DNA of 39,724 nt from an uncultured Oscillibacter sp. (GTDB taxonomy: Bacteria > Bacillota > Clostridia > Oscillospirales > Oscillospiraceae): assembly GCA_947577075.1 (NCBI GenBank), contig CANPTW010000023.1, positions 1 to 39,724 on the forward strand. The letters are read 5' to 3'. The position numbers were made by a program, and so were the translations under genes. How positions within the stretch are numbered: position 1 is the first letter of the stretch; each line of letters opens with the position of its first letter. The notes below the pieces were generated by a model. The model had not been told where the DNA came from and searched no databases. It saw nothing but the letters and a program-made list of their open reading frames with translations. Shown here piece after piece: positions 30,196-39,107 of the stretch.

Positions 30196-31221
30196 ATGGA
30201 AAAATGGTATCACGCAATTGTGACGGAAAACCGGCTGCCTATGCTGGAGCATTATCTGCTGGGCGGCGGCAGCTATCAATTCTGCTGGCACGGTCCGCTG
30301 GAACTGATGCTGGTCCTGAAGGGAGGCGCGGAGGTCTTCGCCGACGGGAAAAAATATCTGCTGGAGCAGGACGATTTGCTGCTGATCAACTCAAACTGCG
30401 GACATTCCACCTTCCTCCGGGAGCTGGGCAGCCTGGTCCTGATCTGCGAGGTATCCGCCGATTTCTTCCGGGAACGGCTCGCCGCAGAGCTGAGCACCCT
30501 GCAGATCGACTGCGTCTCCTCCCCCGGGATGGGGGAGGAAGCCTTGTTTTCGCGGCTGCGGTTCTTCCTGGTACAGTCCTTTTTCAACGCGCTTCAGGAA
30601 CAGCCCGCCGTCCAACGCCTGTCCCTTCAATATGTGTCCCTCCTGCTGTCCGAACTGATGCTCCGTTTTTCCACGCAGGTCACCGCCCCGAAAGCCGGCA
30701 AGGGCAAGGAGCAGGAGGCCCTGCAGCGGGCCATGGACTATATCGAGGCCAATTTTGAGCAGAAGCTCACCCTGGAGCAGGTGGCCGCCCATGTGCAGTA
30801 CAACCGGACCTACCTCTCCACCCTCTTCAAGAAAAGCACCGGCATCCTGTTTAACGACTACATCACCCGCGTCCGCCTCCGCCATGCCCTGGAAACTCTT
30901 GGGAGACAGGACCGTTCCGTCGTGGACATTGCGCTGGACCACGGCTTTACAGACGCCAAGGCGTTTTCCTCCAGCATGAAGAAATACTGCGGGCGGACGC
31001 CCCAGGAATACCGGCAGGCCCTGCGGCAGAATCCGGAGCTCCGGGCCATGCGGGGCTCGGACAAGTACCTTCCCCGGCCGCTGCCGGAGGCGGAGGAGGC
31101 CCTGGCGCGATACAGTCCCTGTTTTGAAAGGACGGACAGCCGGACCGTGGACCGGCAGGCCGTCCGGGATATCCGGGAACAGTTGGCGTCCATTGCCGCG
31201 CGGTTGGACGAACTTTTGTAA
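30196..31221 (+). CDS. AraC family transcriptional regulator with cupin sensor domain
   Basis: A 341-residue regulator. The N-terminal cupin-like domain (about 1-100; YQFCWHGPLELMLVLKGGAEVFADGKKYLLEQDDLLLINSN) is a small-molecule sensor. A helical linker follows, then two helix-turn-helix units (about 180-280) with the AraC signature: LEQVAAHVQYNRTYLSTLFKKSTGILFNDYITRVRLRHALE and VVDIALDHGFTDAKAFSSSMKKYCGRTPQEYRQ. It is divergently transcribed from the reductase pair and is the obvious candidate activator, presumably responding to the reductase substrate. The start follows CAGGAGG. Confidence 0.92.
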   Translation: MEKWYHAIVTENRLPMLEHYLLGGGSYQFCWHGPLELMLVLKGGAEVFADGKKYLLEQDDLLLINSNCGHSTFLRELGSLVLICEVSADFFRERLAAELSTLQIDCVSSPGMGEEALFSRLRFFLVQSFFNALQEQPAVQRLSLQYVSLLLSELMLRFSTQVTAPKAGKGKEQEALQRAMDYIEANFEQKLTLEQVAAHVQYNRTYLSTLFKKSTGILFNDYITRVRLRHALETLGRQDRSVVDIALDHGFTDAKAFSSSMKKYCGRTPQEYRQALRQNPELRAMRGSDKYLPRPLPEAEEALARYSPCFERTDSRTVDRQAVRDIREQLASIAARLDELL

Positions 31222-31230
31222 AATCATGGG

Positions 31231-31253
31231 CGGGGATTGAAATATCCTCCCCG
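31231..31253 (+). terminator. Weak hairpin after the AraC gene
   Basis: CGGGGA / TCCCCG stem with an 11-base loop, followed by TTTGG, ten bases after the AraC stop. It is probably backed up by the stronger terminator at 31304. Confidence 0.4.
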
Positions 31254-31303
31254 TTTGGAAAAATGGTTTGGAAAATGCCAAAGATATTGCATTGAATCAA
31301 GCG

Positions 31304-31355
31304 AAAAAAGAATGTACACTTTTCCTAAAGAAGCGGAAGGTGTACATTCTTTTTT
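31304..31355. terminator. Bidirectional intrinsic terminator
   Basis: A long stem (AAAAAAGAATGTACAC and complementary GTGTACATTCTTTTTT, extended with CTTTTCC/GGAAG) with A- and T-runs at its ends. It insulates the AraC gene from the following operon. Confidence 0.88.
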
Positions 31356-31389
31356 GTGCACATCGTTAAAACGGCAGCGCTTTTTGTGC

Positions 31390-31554
31390 TAGGGGCTGTT
31401 TGAAACATGGCGAAATGCCCGGCGGCGGGAGATTTTTTCGCCGGGCGAGGCGGTTTTCCCCGGGAATCCTGGCAAATTTCAAGGAAACTCAACGCAGCAT
31501 CCGCGGAAAAATATCCGCCGATTGGGTGTTTTGGCATGTTTCAAGCAGACCCTA
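31390..31554 (+). mobile_element. MITE-like element, copy C (165 bp)
   Basis: A 165-base non-coding element bounded by TA, with inverted ends TAGGGGCTGTTTGAAACATG and the complement of TAGGGTCTGCTTGAAACATG. It is collinear with copy A (22001-22165): GGGAATCCTGGC, AATTTCAAGGAAACTCAACGCAG and CCGATTGGGTGTTTTG occur at matching positions. It ends only 7 bases before the ribosome site of the next gene, and together with 35 bases on its left it fills the space where that operon's promoter must lie. Confidence 0.78.
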
Positions 31555-31575
31555 ATCAGAGGGGAGGAATTTTGC

Positions 31576-32193
31576 TTGCTTCGCTATGAGCAGCTCGTCT
31601 ACGACCACGCGGTGATTACCGCGATTCTGGACCTGTGCGATATCGTACATATTGGATTTCAGGACAAACAGACCGCTTATGTCGTTCCCATGTGCTACGG
31701 CTGGGCGGCGGACGACCGGCGGCTTTCGATTTTCATTCACACCGCCAAAGAGGGCTACACCCGGATGCTGCTGGAATCGGAGCCCGTGGTGTGCTGCTCC
31801 TTTGCCGCCTGGCGGAACTTCCCGGACCGGCCCTATAAGGGCCACGTCCACGACTACCGCTCCGTCATGGCCTTCGGCAGGGCCCGTTACCTGGACCCGG
31901 AGCGGGAGCCGGAGGCATGCGCCGCGGCGCTCCAGGCGCTGTTCCGCAAGACCCGCCGGGTGGACTGCAAGAACCCCAAGGGCGTCGCCGGAATGGATAT
32001 GTACGCGATCGAATGCGACTGGCAGGACGTATCCGGCAAAACCGAGACGCCCGTCCGCCGCCCGGAGGACGTTCCCTTCCCGGACGTCTACGGACTCCCG
32101 GAGGACCACGAGCCCTATGACGTCGGCGATTTGCTGGCGGAACGGCCAAACGAGATACGGAACAAGCGTTACCTGGGATACCTGAATATCTGA
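31576..32193 (+). CDS. Pyridoxamine 5'-phosphate oxidase family flavin-binding protein (NimA-like)
   Basis: A 205-residue split-barrel FMN/heme-type protein: HAVITAILDLCDIVHIGFQDKQTAYVVPMCYGW, then LSIFIHTAKEGYTRMLLESEPVVCCSF, HDYRSVMAFGRARYL and a C-terminal MYAIECDWQDVSGKTET. This block order is that of NimA/YwnB-like pyridoxamine-phosphate-oxidase-related proteins, some of which reduce nitroimidazoles. The TTG at 31576 was chosen as start because GGGGAGG lies 8 bases before it; the ATG further upstream (31522) falls inside a MITE and would add mobile-element sequence. It is the first gene of a three-gene operon. Confidence 0.85.
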   Translation: MLRYEQLVYDHAVITAILDLCDIVHIGFQDKQTAYVVPMCYGWAADDRRLSIFIHTAKEGYTRMLLESEPVVCCSFAAWRNFPDRPYKGHVHDYRSVMAFGRARYLDPEREPEACAAALQALFRKTRRVDCKNPKGVAGMDMYAIECDWQDVSGKTETPVRRPEDVPFPDVYGLPEDHEPYDVGDLLAERPNEIRNKRYLGYLNI

Positions 32194-32218
32194 AACAATG
32201 GAAAGGACGGACAGACAC

Positions 32219-33439
32219 ATGGAAGGATTTGACCTCGCCGGCGCGGGCTTTGACACCGCCTTCATCCACGCGGGGCAGCGCCGGGACAGCGACTGGGGCG
32301 CCCTGGCGACCCCCATCTACCAGACCTCCACCTTCTGCTATGACACCGTGGAGGAGGGGCAGAAAAAAATCATGCGGGAGATCCCCGGCTGCTACTACTC
32401 CCGCTCCGGCAACCCCACCAATTTTGTCCTGGAGGAAAAAATTGCCGCCGTGGAGGGCGCGGAGGCCGCCGTTTCCACCGCCTCCGGCCTGGGGGCCATC
32501 GGCTGCGTCATGGTGGCCTTCCTGCGGACCGGGGACCATGTGGTCTGCGGCCGGTGCGTCTACGGCGGCACGAACCACATCATGGGGACCAACCTGGCCC
32601 AGTTCGGCATCGACGTGACCTTTGTGGACACGACGAAGCCGGAGGAGGTGGAGGCGGCGGTCCGCCCCAACACGAGGATGCTGTACTTTGAGACGGTGGC
32701 AAATCCCCTGATGACCGTCACCGATGTGGCCGCCATGTCCAAGATCGCCAGGGCCCACGGGCTGAAAATGGTGGTGGACAGCACCTTCACCCCGCCCCCC
32801 ATCCTCTTCGCCCTGGAGCTGGGAGCGGACATCGTGGTCCACTCCCTGACGAAATACTACAACGGCCACGGGGACGTGATCGGCGGCGTGGCCGCCGGGT
32901 CCAAGGCGGACATGGACAAGGTCCGCAACGGCGCCATGACCCGGTTCTGCGGCACGCCCCTGGCCCCCTTCAACGCCTATCTTGTCATCCGCAGCATGAA
33001 GACCATGGGAATGCGGGTCCGCCGCCACTGCGCCAACGCCATGGAGACGGCCCGGTATCTGGAGTCCTCCCCTTACATTGCCCGGGTCTATTACGCGGGC
33101 CTTCCCAGCCATCCCCAGCACGAACTCGCAAAGCGCCAGATGCGGGAGGAGCTGTACACCGGCATGATCGCCTTCGAGCTGAAGGAGGGCATCCACGGCC
33201 GCTCGGCTTACGACGCCGGGGCAGCGCTGCTGAACAGCCTCCGCCTGGCCCAGATCGCCGTATCCCTGGGGGACCCCGACACCCTCGTCGAGCACCCCGC
33301 CAGCATGACTCACGCCCGGGTTTCCAGGGAGGACAAGGAGAAGGCCGGAATCAGCGACGGGCTGATCCGCCTGTCCGTGGGCCTGGAGGACGTGAAGGAC
33401 ATCATTCAGGATTTCGAGCAGGCGTTTGCCGCTCTGTAA
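32219..33439 (+). CDS. Cys/Met metabolism PLP-dependent lyase (methionine gamma-lyase or cystathionine lyase type)
   Basis: A 406-residue PLP enzyme of the cystathionine gamma-synthase family. Family features: TPIYQTSTF, YYSRSGNPTNFVLEEKIAAVEGAE, the pocket YGGTNHI, VVDSTFTPPPI and the PLP-lysine motif VVHSLTKYYNGHGDVIGG. Methionine gamma-lyases usually carry Cys in the YGCT loop; here it is Gly, which is more like cystathionine lyases, so the substrate is not settled. The start at 32219 follows AAAGGACGG; an ATG seven codons upstream is weaker. The gene lies between a flavin protein and an NhaC-type transporter, which suggests sulfur amino acid breakdown with uptake. Confidence 0.88.
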   Translation: MEGFDLAGAGFDTAFIHAGQRRDSDWGALATPIYQTSTFCYDTVEEGQKKIMREIPGCYYSRSGNPTNFVLEEKIAAVEGAEAAVSTASGLGAIGCVMVAFLRTGDHVVCGRCVYGGTNHIMGTNLAQFGIDVTFVDTTKPEEVEAAVRPNTRMLYFETVANPLMTVTDVAAMSKIARAHGLKMVVDSTFTPPPILFALELGADIVVHSLTKYYNGHGDVIGGVAAGSKADMDKVRNGAMTRFCGTPLAPFNAYLVIRSMKTMGMRVRRHCANAMETARYLESSPYIARVYYAGLPSHPQHELAKRQMREELYTGMIAFELKEGIHGRSAYDAGAALLNSLRLAQIAVSLGDPDTLVEHPASMTHARVSREDKEKAGISDGLIRLSVGLEDVKDIIQDFEQAFAAL

Positions 33440-33471
33440 ATACCAAATACGATTTTTAGGAGAAGAAAGCT

Positions 33472-34845
33472 ATGAAAGAGGACAGCCTGAAAGCCCTTGA
33501 GAACGAGAGAAATTACGGCCCCCTGGCCTTCCTGCCCATGATCGTGCTGCTGGTGGTGTACTTCGGCAGCGGCATTGTCTTCACCATCCTGGGAACCCCC
33601 GACGCTTTCAAGCAGATTTCCCGCGAGTTCGCCCTGGTTATCTCCGTGCTGGTGGCCCTGTTCATGAGCAAGCGGGGCATCAACGAGGCGGTGGACGCCT
33701 TCGCCGCCCACTGCGCCAATCCCGGCATCATGCTGATGTGCCTGATCTTTGTCCTGGCCGGTATGTTCTCCGGCGTTACCAAGGGCATGGGCGCGGTGGA
33801 CTCCACCGTGAATCTGGCGCTGTCCTTTATCCCCGCCCGTTTTATCACCGCCGGCCTGTTCCTGATCTGCGTGTTCATCTCCACGTCCATGGGCACCTGC
33901 CTGGGAACCATCTCCGCCATCGCCCCCATCGCCCTGGGCTTCATCGAGGCCGCCGGGCTGGACCCTGCCGTCACCATGTCCGCCGTGATCGGAGGCAGCA
34001 TGTTCGGAGACAACCTCTCTGTCATCTCCGACACCACCATCGCCGCCACCCGGGGCGCGGGCTGCGAAATGAAGGACAAATTCCGCATGAACTTCAAGAT
34101 CGCCCTGCCCGCCGCTGTCATCACGACCGTCATCTACTGCCTCATCGGCGGCGGCGCAGAAGTCTCCGGCGCTTATGAGTACCAGCTGCTCAAGGTCGTC
34201 CCCTACCTGGTCGTCCTGGTCTGCGCCGTGGCGGGCATGAACGTGATCTATGTCCTCCTGACGGGCACGGTCCTCTCCGCTGTCATCGGCATCGCCACCG
34301 GGTCCATGACCCTGGTGACCCTCTCCTCCTCCGCCACCGGCGGCATTAGTGGGATGCTGTCCCTGGTGCTCATGGCGCTGTTCATGAAGGGCCTCAGCGG
34401 CATGGCCGCAGATATGGGCGGCATGGAGTGGCTGACGGGCCTCTTCAAAAACATCAAGAGCCGCAAGGGCGCCCAGTACGCCATCGCCGGAATTGTCTCG
34501 GTCATCGATTTTTTCATCGGGAACAACACCATCGCCATCATCATCAGCACCCCGCTGTGCAAGCCCATCGCCAAAAAATACGGCGTTGCGCCGGAGCGCC
34601 TGGCCTCCCTGATGGACATCTTCGACGTGATTGTCCCGGGCTTCTCGCCCCTGAGCTCCGCCTTCCTGGTGGTCACCACCATGAGCTCCGTCTCTCCGCT
34701 GTCCCTGATGACCCGCGGGTATTATCTCTTCTTCCTGTTCGTCTTTACCATCATCACCATTCAGTTCAATCTCCTGCAGACCAAGGAGGAAAAGGAAGGA
34801 AAGTCGTTCTATCCCGAGCTTGACGAGGCGGAGGCTGTCCGCTAA
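33472..34845 (+). CDS. NhaC family Na+/H+ antiporter-type transporter
   Basis: A 457-residue membrane protein with about eleven hydrophobic segments. The NhaC family pattern is seen: IMLMCLIFVLAGMFSGVTKGMGAVDS, FISTSMGTCLGTISAIAPIALG, SAVIGGSMFGDNLSVISDTTIAATRGAGCEM and a second half with VSVIDFFIGNNTIAIIISTPLCKPIAKKYGV. Related NhaC proteins next to sulfur amino acid genes act in sodium-coupled amino acid exchange, so a methionine or cystine role is possible; this is inferred from position. It is 32 bases after the PLP lyase with ribosome site AGGAG, and ends at a strong terminator. Confidence 0.9.
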   Translation: MKEDSLKALENERNYGPLAFLPMIVLLVVYFGSGIVFTILGTPDAFKQISREFALVISVLVALFMSKRGINEAVDAFAAHCANPGIMLMCLIFVLAGMFSGVTKGMGAVDSTVNLALSFIPARFITAGLFLICVFISTSMGTCLGTISAIAPIALGFIEAAGLDPAVTMSAVIGGSMFGDNLSVISDTTIAATRGAGCEMKDKFRMNFKIALPAAVITTVIYCLIGGGAEVSGAYEYQLLKVVPYLVVLVCAVAGMNVIYVLLTGTVLSAVIGIATGSMTLVTLSSSATGGISGMLSLVLMALFMKGLSGMAADMGGMEWLTGLFKNIKSRKGAQYAIAGIVSVIDFFIGNNTIAIIISTPLCKPIAKKYGVAPERLASLMDIFDVIVPGFSPLSSAFLVVTTMSSVSPLSLMTRGYYLFFLFVFTIITIQFNLLQTKEEKEGKSFYPELDEAEAVR

Positions 34846-34854
34846 AATTAAGGA

Positions 34855-34899
34855 AAACCGGCACAGGCCCTTCGCTGTCAGCGCGGTCTGTGCCGGTTT
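34855..34899 (+). terminator. Intrinsic terminator of the lyase-transporter operon
   Basis: A perfect 12-base stem AAACCGGCACAG / CTGTGCCGGTTT lies about 10 bases after the NhaC stop, ending in a short T-run. The loop holds a second small pairing. Confidence 0.85.
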
Positions 34900-34927
34900 G
34901 AGATCTCCGGGGAGGAGGGTGCGCGCA

Positions 34928-35827
34928 ATGCCCGTTCAAAATGCAGACGGTTCCGGGACGCGGAGAGCGGCGATCCTTCTCATCGCCGCTTCCTTCATGT
35001 GGGGAAGCAGCTTTGTCTGCTCCAAAATCTGCTTGAACGCCGGGCTGCTGCCCTTTGAGACGGTGTTCTACCGCATGGCGGTGGGCGTCGCTCTGCTGGG
35101 CGCCGTGTTTCACAAGCAGCTCCGCCGGTTCTCAAGGCCGGCTCGGCTCACCGGCGTTCTGCTGGGGGTGATTACCTCCGCAATTTATTCATTTGAAATG
35201 TACGGCATTTCTATGACGGAGGCCACAAAGGCCGCTTTCCTGACCTCCACAAATATTATTATGATGCCCTTCCTCTATGCGGCGTTTTTCCATGTCCGGC
35301 CCCGGCTGCGCTCCATCGCCGCCGCCGGGCTGGCTATGGGCGGCGTGTGGTGTCTGAACCGTGTCCAGGGCGGGTTCGCCTTCGGACCGGGGGAGCTTCT
35401 CCTTCTCGTGACCGCCTTCCTCTACGCCATGAACAGCATTACCGCCGCAAAGCTGGGAAAGGACTGCCCCGCAGTGCAGATCACCTTTTTGCAGCTGCTG
35501 ACCACGTTGATTTTTACCGGAATCATGACGCTGATCCAGGGACGCGGCGGCAGCTATCCGATAGAGGCGGTGGGCGCGCTGCTCTATCTGGCCGTCGGGC
35601 CGACGCTGATCTGCTTCCTCATCAAGAACTATGCTGTCCAGCGCATCTCCCCGGTGAAGTGCACGCTGATTTTGGCGACGGAGGGCGTCTTCTGCGCTCT
35701 CTTGTCCGTCGCATTGCTTCACGAAAAACCAACGCCCTCCATGTGCGCCGGAAGCCTGCTGATCCTCTGCGGCATTCTTGTGGAGGAATTGGGGAGCATT
35801 GTTTATAGCAATCCGCAAACATCCTGA
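34928..35827 (+). CDS. EamA/DMT family transporter
   Basis: A 299-residue membrane protein with ten predicted helices in two EamA repeats. The first is AAILLIAASFMWGSSFVCSKICL, with the typical W-G-S-x-F motif, then FYRMAVGVALLGAVF; the second covers about residues 150-290 (GELLLLVTAFLYAMNSITAAKLG, VEPVFAA-like ILATEGVFCALLSVALLHEKPT). Members export amino acids, nucleobases or metabolites. The ATG at 34928 follows GGGGAGGAGGG. It lies after the terminator of the previous operon, so it needs its own promoter or read-through. Confidence 0.9.
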   Translation: MPVQNADGSGTRRAAILLIAASFMWGSSFVCSKICLNAGLLPFETVFYRMAVGVALLGAVFHKQLRRFSRPARLTGVLLGVITSAIYSFEMYGISMTEATKAAFLTSTNIIMMPFLYAAFFHVRPRLRSIAAAGLAMGGVWCLNRVQGGFAFGPGELLLLVTAFLYAMNSITAAKLGKDCPAVQITFLQLLTTLIFTGIMTLIQGRGGSYPIEAVGALLYLAVGPTLICFLIKNYAVQRISPVKCTLILATEGVFCALLSVALLHEKPTPSMCAGSLLILCGILVEELGSIVYSNPQTS

Positions 35828-36276
35828 CGGCAGTTCGGCGGATACAGGCGGCCGCACCCCTGCGTCTTCCTCCTTGACGGGCGTCGGCCCGCCTGCGCCG
35901 CCATTCTTGTTCTGTACCACCCGTATCCGCCTCCTTTGCCGCCATGATTTCTGCGGACTGCGATAAAACCGCTTCACAGAGGGCCTGCCGTCATGCGGGT
36001 TTGCCCCTGAGCGGGCACCGGGCATTCTTTATCATCGGTCAAAGCGCAGTAAAACGGAGACTGCCGCGCCATCTCGGTGCGATAGTCTCCGTTTTCTGTC
36101 CATATGGGGCGAACCCGCAGGCAGCTCCCTTCCGGCATACCGGCATGTAAATCGCCGCGGAGGTTATCCGCCTCTCCAACAGCAGGGCGCCGGAAGCGCG
36201 CTTTGCATGCCCCGGCGGCCCGGAAGCCGCCCTCCATGGGCAGCCGCCCCAGGGTCCTTTCGGCGAATCCCCAGTT
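35828..36276. other. Intergenic region without recognisable gene
   Basis: About 450 bases between the convergent EamA and penicillin-binding protein genes. Apart from the hairpin at 36051 I see no start codon with a ribosome site, promoter or known RNA. Short frames on either strand have no support. Confidence 0.5.
36051..36097. terminator. Bidirectional terminator-like hairpin
   Basis: A perfect 12-base stem AAAACGGAGACT / AGTCTCCGTTTT with a 21-base loop. It has terminal A and T runs and can end transcription from both sides. Confidence 0.75.
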
Positions 36277-38985
36277 CTACGGGGCGATGCCCCACAGGTC
36301 CTCGAACAGCCCGCCTCCGTTGGGGTCGGGCTCCGGGGTCACGGGTTCCGACGGCTCGTCGGGAGATACCGGCGGCGGGTCCGGTTCCGGTGTGGGCTCC
36401 GGCGTGGGCGTCGGCTGAGGAGAGGGCCCGTAGCCCTCGTGGCTCTCGCCGGGGGAAGGAACATAGGGGGCCGTGGTGCCGGGGGTCGTGGTAGTTTCGC
36501 CGTTGGGATCAACGGGGTTCAGCGGATCTTCCTCAGGCGGCAGCGCCATGCCCTCGTGGACGGGACAGCCTCCCGTGGGATTCTCCTCCGAGGGCTCCTT
36601 CGCCTTCTCCAGCGTGCTGATGAGATAGGCGTCGTCGTCGGCCTTGATGCCGGGGCCGTAGTCCTCCCGGAGATAGTCCAGATAGGCCCGCTGCTCCACC
36701 GACGCCTCGGGGCAGGATTCGCCCGCCAGGCAGTGGCCCTCGGTGCAGTAGGATACCATCTTGTGGACGGTGCACGCCTCCGCCGGCCCGGTGCCCGCCG
36801 CCGCCTCAAAGGAGGCCGTCCGGTTCCCTCTCGGGTCGGCGCGGCAGGCGTCGGTGGGCTTCATGCCGCTGTCCAGGCAGACGCTGATCGTGGTCAGCCC
36901 GGTGGAGGGCTTGTTGTCAAAGTCCTTGTTTGGCAGCTCCGCATGGAGGGGCTCCATAACCTTCTTCCACATGGTGATGGCGGGGTTGCCGTTGTAGCTG
37001 ATCTTTTCCGGCTCCTCATAGCCCGTCCACACCGCGGCCACATAATAGGGGGTGTAGCCCACAAAATAGCGGTCCCGGTTGTCGTTGGTGGTGCCGGTTT
37101 TTCCGGCGATGGTCATGCCGCTGAACCGGGCCTGTCCGCCGGTGCCGGCGGACACGGCGTTTTTCAGCATGCTCGTCATAAGGTAGGCCGTAGTCTCCTT
37201 CATGGCCACATGGGTCTCGCCCTCGTTTTCCAGCACCGTCACCTCGTTCCCCGCGCTGTCCAGGCGGGTGACCCGGAGGTAGGTCCGGGGCTCGTTATAA
37301 ATGCCGTTGTTGGCAAAGCAGGCATAGGCCGCCGCCATTTCCACGGTGTTCAGTCCATAGGTAAGTCCGCCCATGCCGATGGCGCCGACGGCCATGTCCT
37401 CCGGAACCAGGTTCAGCTTCAGGTTTTCCACGGCAAAGCGGTACGCCTCCTCCACGCCCACGGATTGGAGGGCCTGGACGGCGATGGTGTTGATGGATTT
37501 CTGAACGCCGGTGCGGACGGTGGTAAAGCCGGTGTAGGTGTTGGGGGAGTTTTTGGGCCAGGGGCTGCCGTTCAGCTCCTGAACGGGGTAGTTGTCAAAG
37601 ACGCTGCCCTGGGTGATGACCCCCGCGTCCAGAGCCGGAGCGTAGGCCGTCAGAGGCTTCATGGAGGAGCCCACCTGCCGCCGGGCCGTGGCGCAGCTCC
37701 AGCCCAGGTTCCGGTCCTTTTCCCCCACCTTGCCCACCATGGCCACGATGTTGCCGGTGTAGGGGTCCAGGATCGTGATGCCGGACTGGAGGGGCTGGCC
37801 GTTCCGGGAGGTGACGTCCAGGTTGCTGCGGTCCTCGTAGACGGACTCGGCGATGGCCTGAATGTCCGGGTCCAGGGTGGTGTAAATGCGGTAGCCGCTG
37901 TTGTACAGCCGCTCCATGGCCTCCTCGAGACTGATGTGGAGGGAGTCCGCCAGGTCCGCCGACACGTCCCGGATCACCTGGTCCACAAACCAGGAGTTGA
38001 TCTCGATTTTTCCGGCGGCCTTTTCCACGATCTCCTCGGCGGAGGTGTCCCCGTCGGAGAACTGGAGGACCTCCGCCTTGGCGGCGTCCCGCTGGGCCTC
38101 GGTAATATAGGGCAGGCCGGTATCCGGGTTGATGACCTCGGCCATTTTGTCCAGCACCCAGCCCTGGCGCTTCTTGTTGGCCTCCCGGGGGGTGGTGGTG
38201 GTGCCGTCCTCCCGGGTGATGGTGATGTCATACATGGGCCCGTACATGGAGGGGTTGTTCGTGATGGCAATCAGGCTGGCGCACTCCGCCAGGTCCAGCT
38301 GGCTGACGTCCTTATCGAAGTAGAACTGGGCCGCCGTCTGCACGCCGTAACAGCCCTGCCCCAGGTAAATGGTGTTGAGATAGAGCTCCAGAATGTCCTC
38401 TTTCCGGTAGTTCTTCTCAAACTCCAGGGCCCGGAAAATTTCCCGGACCTTCCGGTTGATATAGGGCTTGTTGTCCTTGGTCATGTTTTTCAGCACCTGC
38501 TGGGTGAGGGTGGAGCCGCCCATGCTGGCGTCGCCCTGAAAGATGTTCATGACGGCCCTGCCGGTGCGGAGCCAGTCCACGCCCTGGTGGCTGAAAAAGC
38601 GCTCGTCCTCGATGGCCACGGTGGCCTGCCACAGGTAATCGGGCATCTGGTCAAAGTCCACCAGCACCCGGTTTTCCGTGCCGTGGACGCTCTGCCACTC
38701 CTTCCAGGCTCCGGATTCCTTGTCCTGGTAGTAGACGAAGGAGCTGAGCTTCATGGTGTAGTCCTCGGCCCGGACCTCCACCGCAGGGGTGACAATCGTC
38801 TCAATATACTCCTTAAAGAAATGCAGGCCGATCAGCGCCGAGCATGCGCCGACGAGCAGGACCGTCCACAGCGTGAGGAAAATGCCCTTCAACACGCCCA
38901 GGACGTAGCTGACCGGGGTCCGTTTCGGTTTCCGCCGCCGGGGCGGGCGGGAAGACGCCGGTTCTCTTCTTCCGTGCTGTTCCAA
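36277..38985 (-). CDS. Class A penicillin-binding protein (bifunctional transglycosylase/transpeptidase, PBP1A type)
   Basis: A 902-residue peptidoglycan synthase. A short basic tail and one transmembrane helix (about 30-58) precede a GT51 domain with VAIEDERFFSHQGVDWLRT (catalytic Glu), GGSTLTQQVLKN and EDILELYLNTIYLGQG. The transpeptidase domain has the SxxK motif SSMKPLTAY, the SxN motif SIN and KTGTT. After about residue 690 comes a Cys-containing segment (ACRADPRGN, CTVHKMVSYC, GHCLAGESC) and a low-complexity tail of Pro, Glu and Thr with PTPTPEPTPEPDPP. It is transcribed alone from a weak promoter near 39108-39136. Confidence 0.94.
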   Translation of the reverse strand: MEQHGRREPASSRPPRRRKPKRTPVSYVLGVLKGIFLTLWTVLLVGACSALIGLHFFKEYIETIVTPAVEVRAEDYTMKLSSFVYYQDKESGAWKEWQSVHGTENRVLVDFDQMPDYLWQATVAIEDERFFSHQGVDWLRTGRAVMNIFQGDASMGGSTLTQQVLKNMTKDNKPYINRKVREIFRALEFEKNYRKEDILELYLNTIYLGQGCYGVQTAAQFYFDKDVSQLDLAECASLIAITNNPSMYGPMYDITITREDGTTTTPREANKKRQGWVLDKMAEVINPDTGLPYITEAQRDAAKAEVLQFSDGDTSAEEIVEKAAGKIEINSWFVDQVIRDVSADLADSLHISLEEAMERLYNSGYRIYTTLDPDIQAIAESVYEDRSNLDVTSRNGQPLQSGITILDPYTGNIVAMVGKVGEKDRNLGWSCATARRQVGSSMKPLTAYAPALDAGVITQGSVFDNYPVQELNGSPWPKNSPNTYTGFTTVRTGVQKSINTIAVQALQSVGVEEAYRFAVENLKLNLVPEDMAVGAIGMGGLTYGLNTVEMAAAYACFANNGIYNEPRTYLRVTRLDSAGNEVTVLENEGETHVAMKETTAYLMTSMLKNAVSAGTGGQARFSGMTIAGKTGTTNDNRDRYFVGYTPYYVAAVWTGYEEPEKISYNGNPAITMWKKVMEPLHAELPNKDFDNKPSTGLTTISVCLDSGMKPTDACRADPRGNRTASFEAAAGTGPAEACTVHKMVSYCTEGHCLAGESCPEASVEQRAYLDYLREDYGPGIKADDDAYLISTLEKAKEPSEENPTGGCPVHEGMALPPEEDPLNPVDPNGETTTTPGTTAPYVPSPGESHEGYGPSPQPTPTPEPTPEPDPPPVSPDEPSEPVTPEPDPNGGGLFEDLWGIAP

Positions 38986-39107
38986 AGTAACGAATACCTC
39001 CTTTTCCGGGGATAGGACCCGCCGCCCCGCCTATTTTCCGGAGGGCGCGGACCGTTGATGCAAATTTGCGCAGGGCTTCCAACATTTTCAGGAATCCCCC
39101 GTTTTCT

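Noticed and set aside
31522-31575. ATG at 31522 as start of the NimA-like gene
   Set aside because: It lies inside MITE copy C and lacks a ribosome site. The TTG at 31576 has a well-placed GGGGAGG and gives the normal family N-terminus.
35974-36237. Short minus-strand frame in the EamA-PBP gap
   Set aside because: No ribosome site, runs across a terminator-like hairpin, and the protein composition is not gene-like.
36439-39015. Very long open frame (858 codons) opposite the penicillin-binding protein gene
   Set aside because: Mirror of a GC-rich gene. It is full of Gly/Val/His/Leu runs, has no family motif, and the opposite strand has complete PBP motifs.
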